Positions 63,314-64,000 of a stretch of DNA of 64,000 nucleotides are shown in pieces. This DNA is from JAWKWH01 sp040830725 (GTDB lineage: Bacteria; Pseudomonadota; Alphaproteobacteria; Rhizobiales; Rhizobiaceae), in the NCBI GenBank assembly GCA_040830725.1, contig JBFOMG010000023.1, positions 62,001-126,000 of the forward strand, given 5' to 3'. The position numbers and the translations under genes were made by a program. A model generated the notes under the pieces. That model was not told the DNA's origin. It searched no databases and was given only the letters and a program-made list of their open reading frames with translations. Numbering within the stretch: the stretch's first letter is position 1; each line of letters opens with the position of its first letter.

Positions 63314-63720
63314 ATGCTGTCTCCTCCGGGGGCGAAATGCACCAATGCATTGCCATGGTCCGGTAGACGGAATGTTCTCATCAGATGTCGTTCGGTCAAT
63401 CGAAATCCAGACATCGCGCCAAATTCACAATTCTCATAACAGAAATTTTGCGGTCAGTGACATTTCATGACCCTCCAGCAAACCATTGCGCACGAATATT
63501 TCTTGCAAGCCAATGATTTGCCGTCTCGAATTCGCTCCGCTCCCATTCGATGGTCATCCGCACCATGAACCGATGTTCGCGGACGGGGAGCATTAATTTT
63601 TGATCTTATACGCTAGTTTACTTTGCAGCCTGCCCCGGCTTTCGCTAAATGGCTTTGCGCTCTTCAAAAAAGCAACAATGCTCCGGCTCAGAATGTAGGC
63701 GTGGGAGGACAACAGGCACG
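63314..63720. other. Divergent intergenic region before TRAP permease
   Basis: 407 bases between indolepyruvate oxidoreductase and the TRAP small permease. It has GGAGGA just before the TRAP start. A 42-residue minus-strand frame at 63465-63593 is open but has no Shine-Dalgarno or family and is not called. Otherwise nothing was recognised. Confidence 0.5.
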
Positions 63721-64000
63721 ATGTTGGAGAAGCTGAGCTCATACCAGCCGACAACACTAATCTATGTTCTTTTACTTATACTCTCGATCGCGTTGAGCCT
63801 TCACGCCCGGCTGCGCGATCGCGAGATGAAATTCCTATTAAGCCTGTCGGCAATCATCGATGCAATCAACAACGTGGTCGGAAAAAACGTATCATGGCTG
63901 ATCCTGGTCGCTGTTCTGATCAGCGCCGGAAACGCTATCGTTCGTAAGGCATTCGACATTTCGTCAAACATGTGGCTGGAGCTGCAATGGTATCTTTACG
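63721..64000 (+). CDS. TRAP transporter small permease subunit (cut by right edge)
   Basis: The first 93 codons of a DctQ-type small permease from ATG 63721 (GGGAGGACAAC, then ATG, with AGGCAC between). Reading: MLEKLSSYQPTTLIYVLLLI, a hydrophobic segment, then SIALSLHARLRDREMKFLLS. The VGKNVSWLILVAVLISAGNA segment and the WLELQWYL motif before the cut are diagnostic of this family. It would pair with a DctM subunit and a DctP binding protein beyond the window to take up C4-dicarboxylates or other carboxylates, driven by the sodium gradient. Confidence 0.9.
   Translation, partial: MLEKLSSYQPTTLIYVLLLILSIALSLHARLRDREMKFLLSLSAIIDAINNVVGKNVSWLILVAVLISAGNAIVRKAFDISSNMWLELQWYLY

Noticed and set aside
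63465..63593. 42-residue minus-strand frame before the TRAP permease
   Set aside because: No ribosome site, no signal or family; kept only as a note.

Overview
The window looks like a chromosomal segment of an alphaproteobacterium of the order Hyphomicrobiales (Rhizobiales), probably a free-living or marine relative of Hoeflea and the Phyllobacteriaceae/Rhizobiaceae. The evidence is the set of lineage-typical genes: RpoH2-type sigma factor, MmcB, DUF2093, DUF2852, TIGR02186, a PodJ-like polarity protein, a split pntAA/pntAB/pntB set with a nearby aa3 oxidase subunit IV, a fused indolepyruvate oxidoreductase, heterotetrameric sarcosine oxidase, and CtrA-like TTAA-N7-TTAA boxes. This placement is inference. 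No rRNA, tRNA, CRISPR array, prophage or complete IS element was seen. One MITE-like element is present.

Layout. 1-2.7 kb: nnrE (cut by the left edge) divergent from glnB-glnA, which has a clear sigma-54 promoter and a strong terminator. 2.7-6 kb: a hypothetical gene, then a DUF4212/sodium-solute symporter pair whose large subunit carries an EF-hand-like loop, then a YggT-like membrane protein. 6-15.8 kb: mmcB, an L,D-transpeptidase lipoprotein, infC (which appears to start with ATT), an ABHD10-like hydrolase, DUF2852, a YgjP metalloprotease, an unlisted 44-residue lipoprotein, an SRPBCC protein, a probably frameshifted small secreted protein, rpoH2, DUF2093, lpxK, a thioesterase and a sterol-desaturase-type hydroxylase.

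15.9-24.3 kb is a beta-oxidation block read on the minus strand: two acyl-CoA dehydrogenases, a PaaI thioesterase, a GST, fadA and fadB, ended by a terminator. A MerR-family gene lies just upstream, and two related palindromes (one before the first dehydrogenase, one before merR) look like its operators. 24.8-28.7 kb encodes a PodJ-like coiled-coil/TM/Sel1/peptidoglycan-binding protein. It is followed by a 315-bp TA-flanked inverted-repeat element, then TauE/SafE and TIGR02186 genes.

30.9-36.9 kb is the ligase-associated DNA repair cluster: pdeM and an Lhr-type helicase on one strand, and an exonuclease and ATP-dependent ligase on the other, sharing a 41-bp divergent gap. 37.9-43.5 kb is a sarcosine oxidase operon (soxB, a small secreted protein, soxD, soxA, soxG), which demethylates sarcosine and passes C1 units to tetrahydrofolate. 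43.6-49 kb holds a DUF4399 protein, rpsU, a TPR lipoprotein, the proton-translocating transhydrogenase and a cytochrome oxidase subunit.

49.2-56.4 kb is a branched-chain-type ABC transporter (livF, binding protein, livM, livH, livG) translationally linked to a long-chain-type acyl-CoA synthetase. This arrangement suggests uptake of a carboxylate followed by CoA activation. 56.5-59.7 kb pairs a FeeM/LuxI-like N-acyl synthase, preceded by a perfect CtrA-type box, with a GGDEF-EAL protein. 59.8-63.3 kb is the fused indolepyruvate ferredoxin oxidoreductase. The right edge cuts a TRAP transporter small permease gene.
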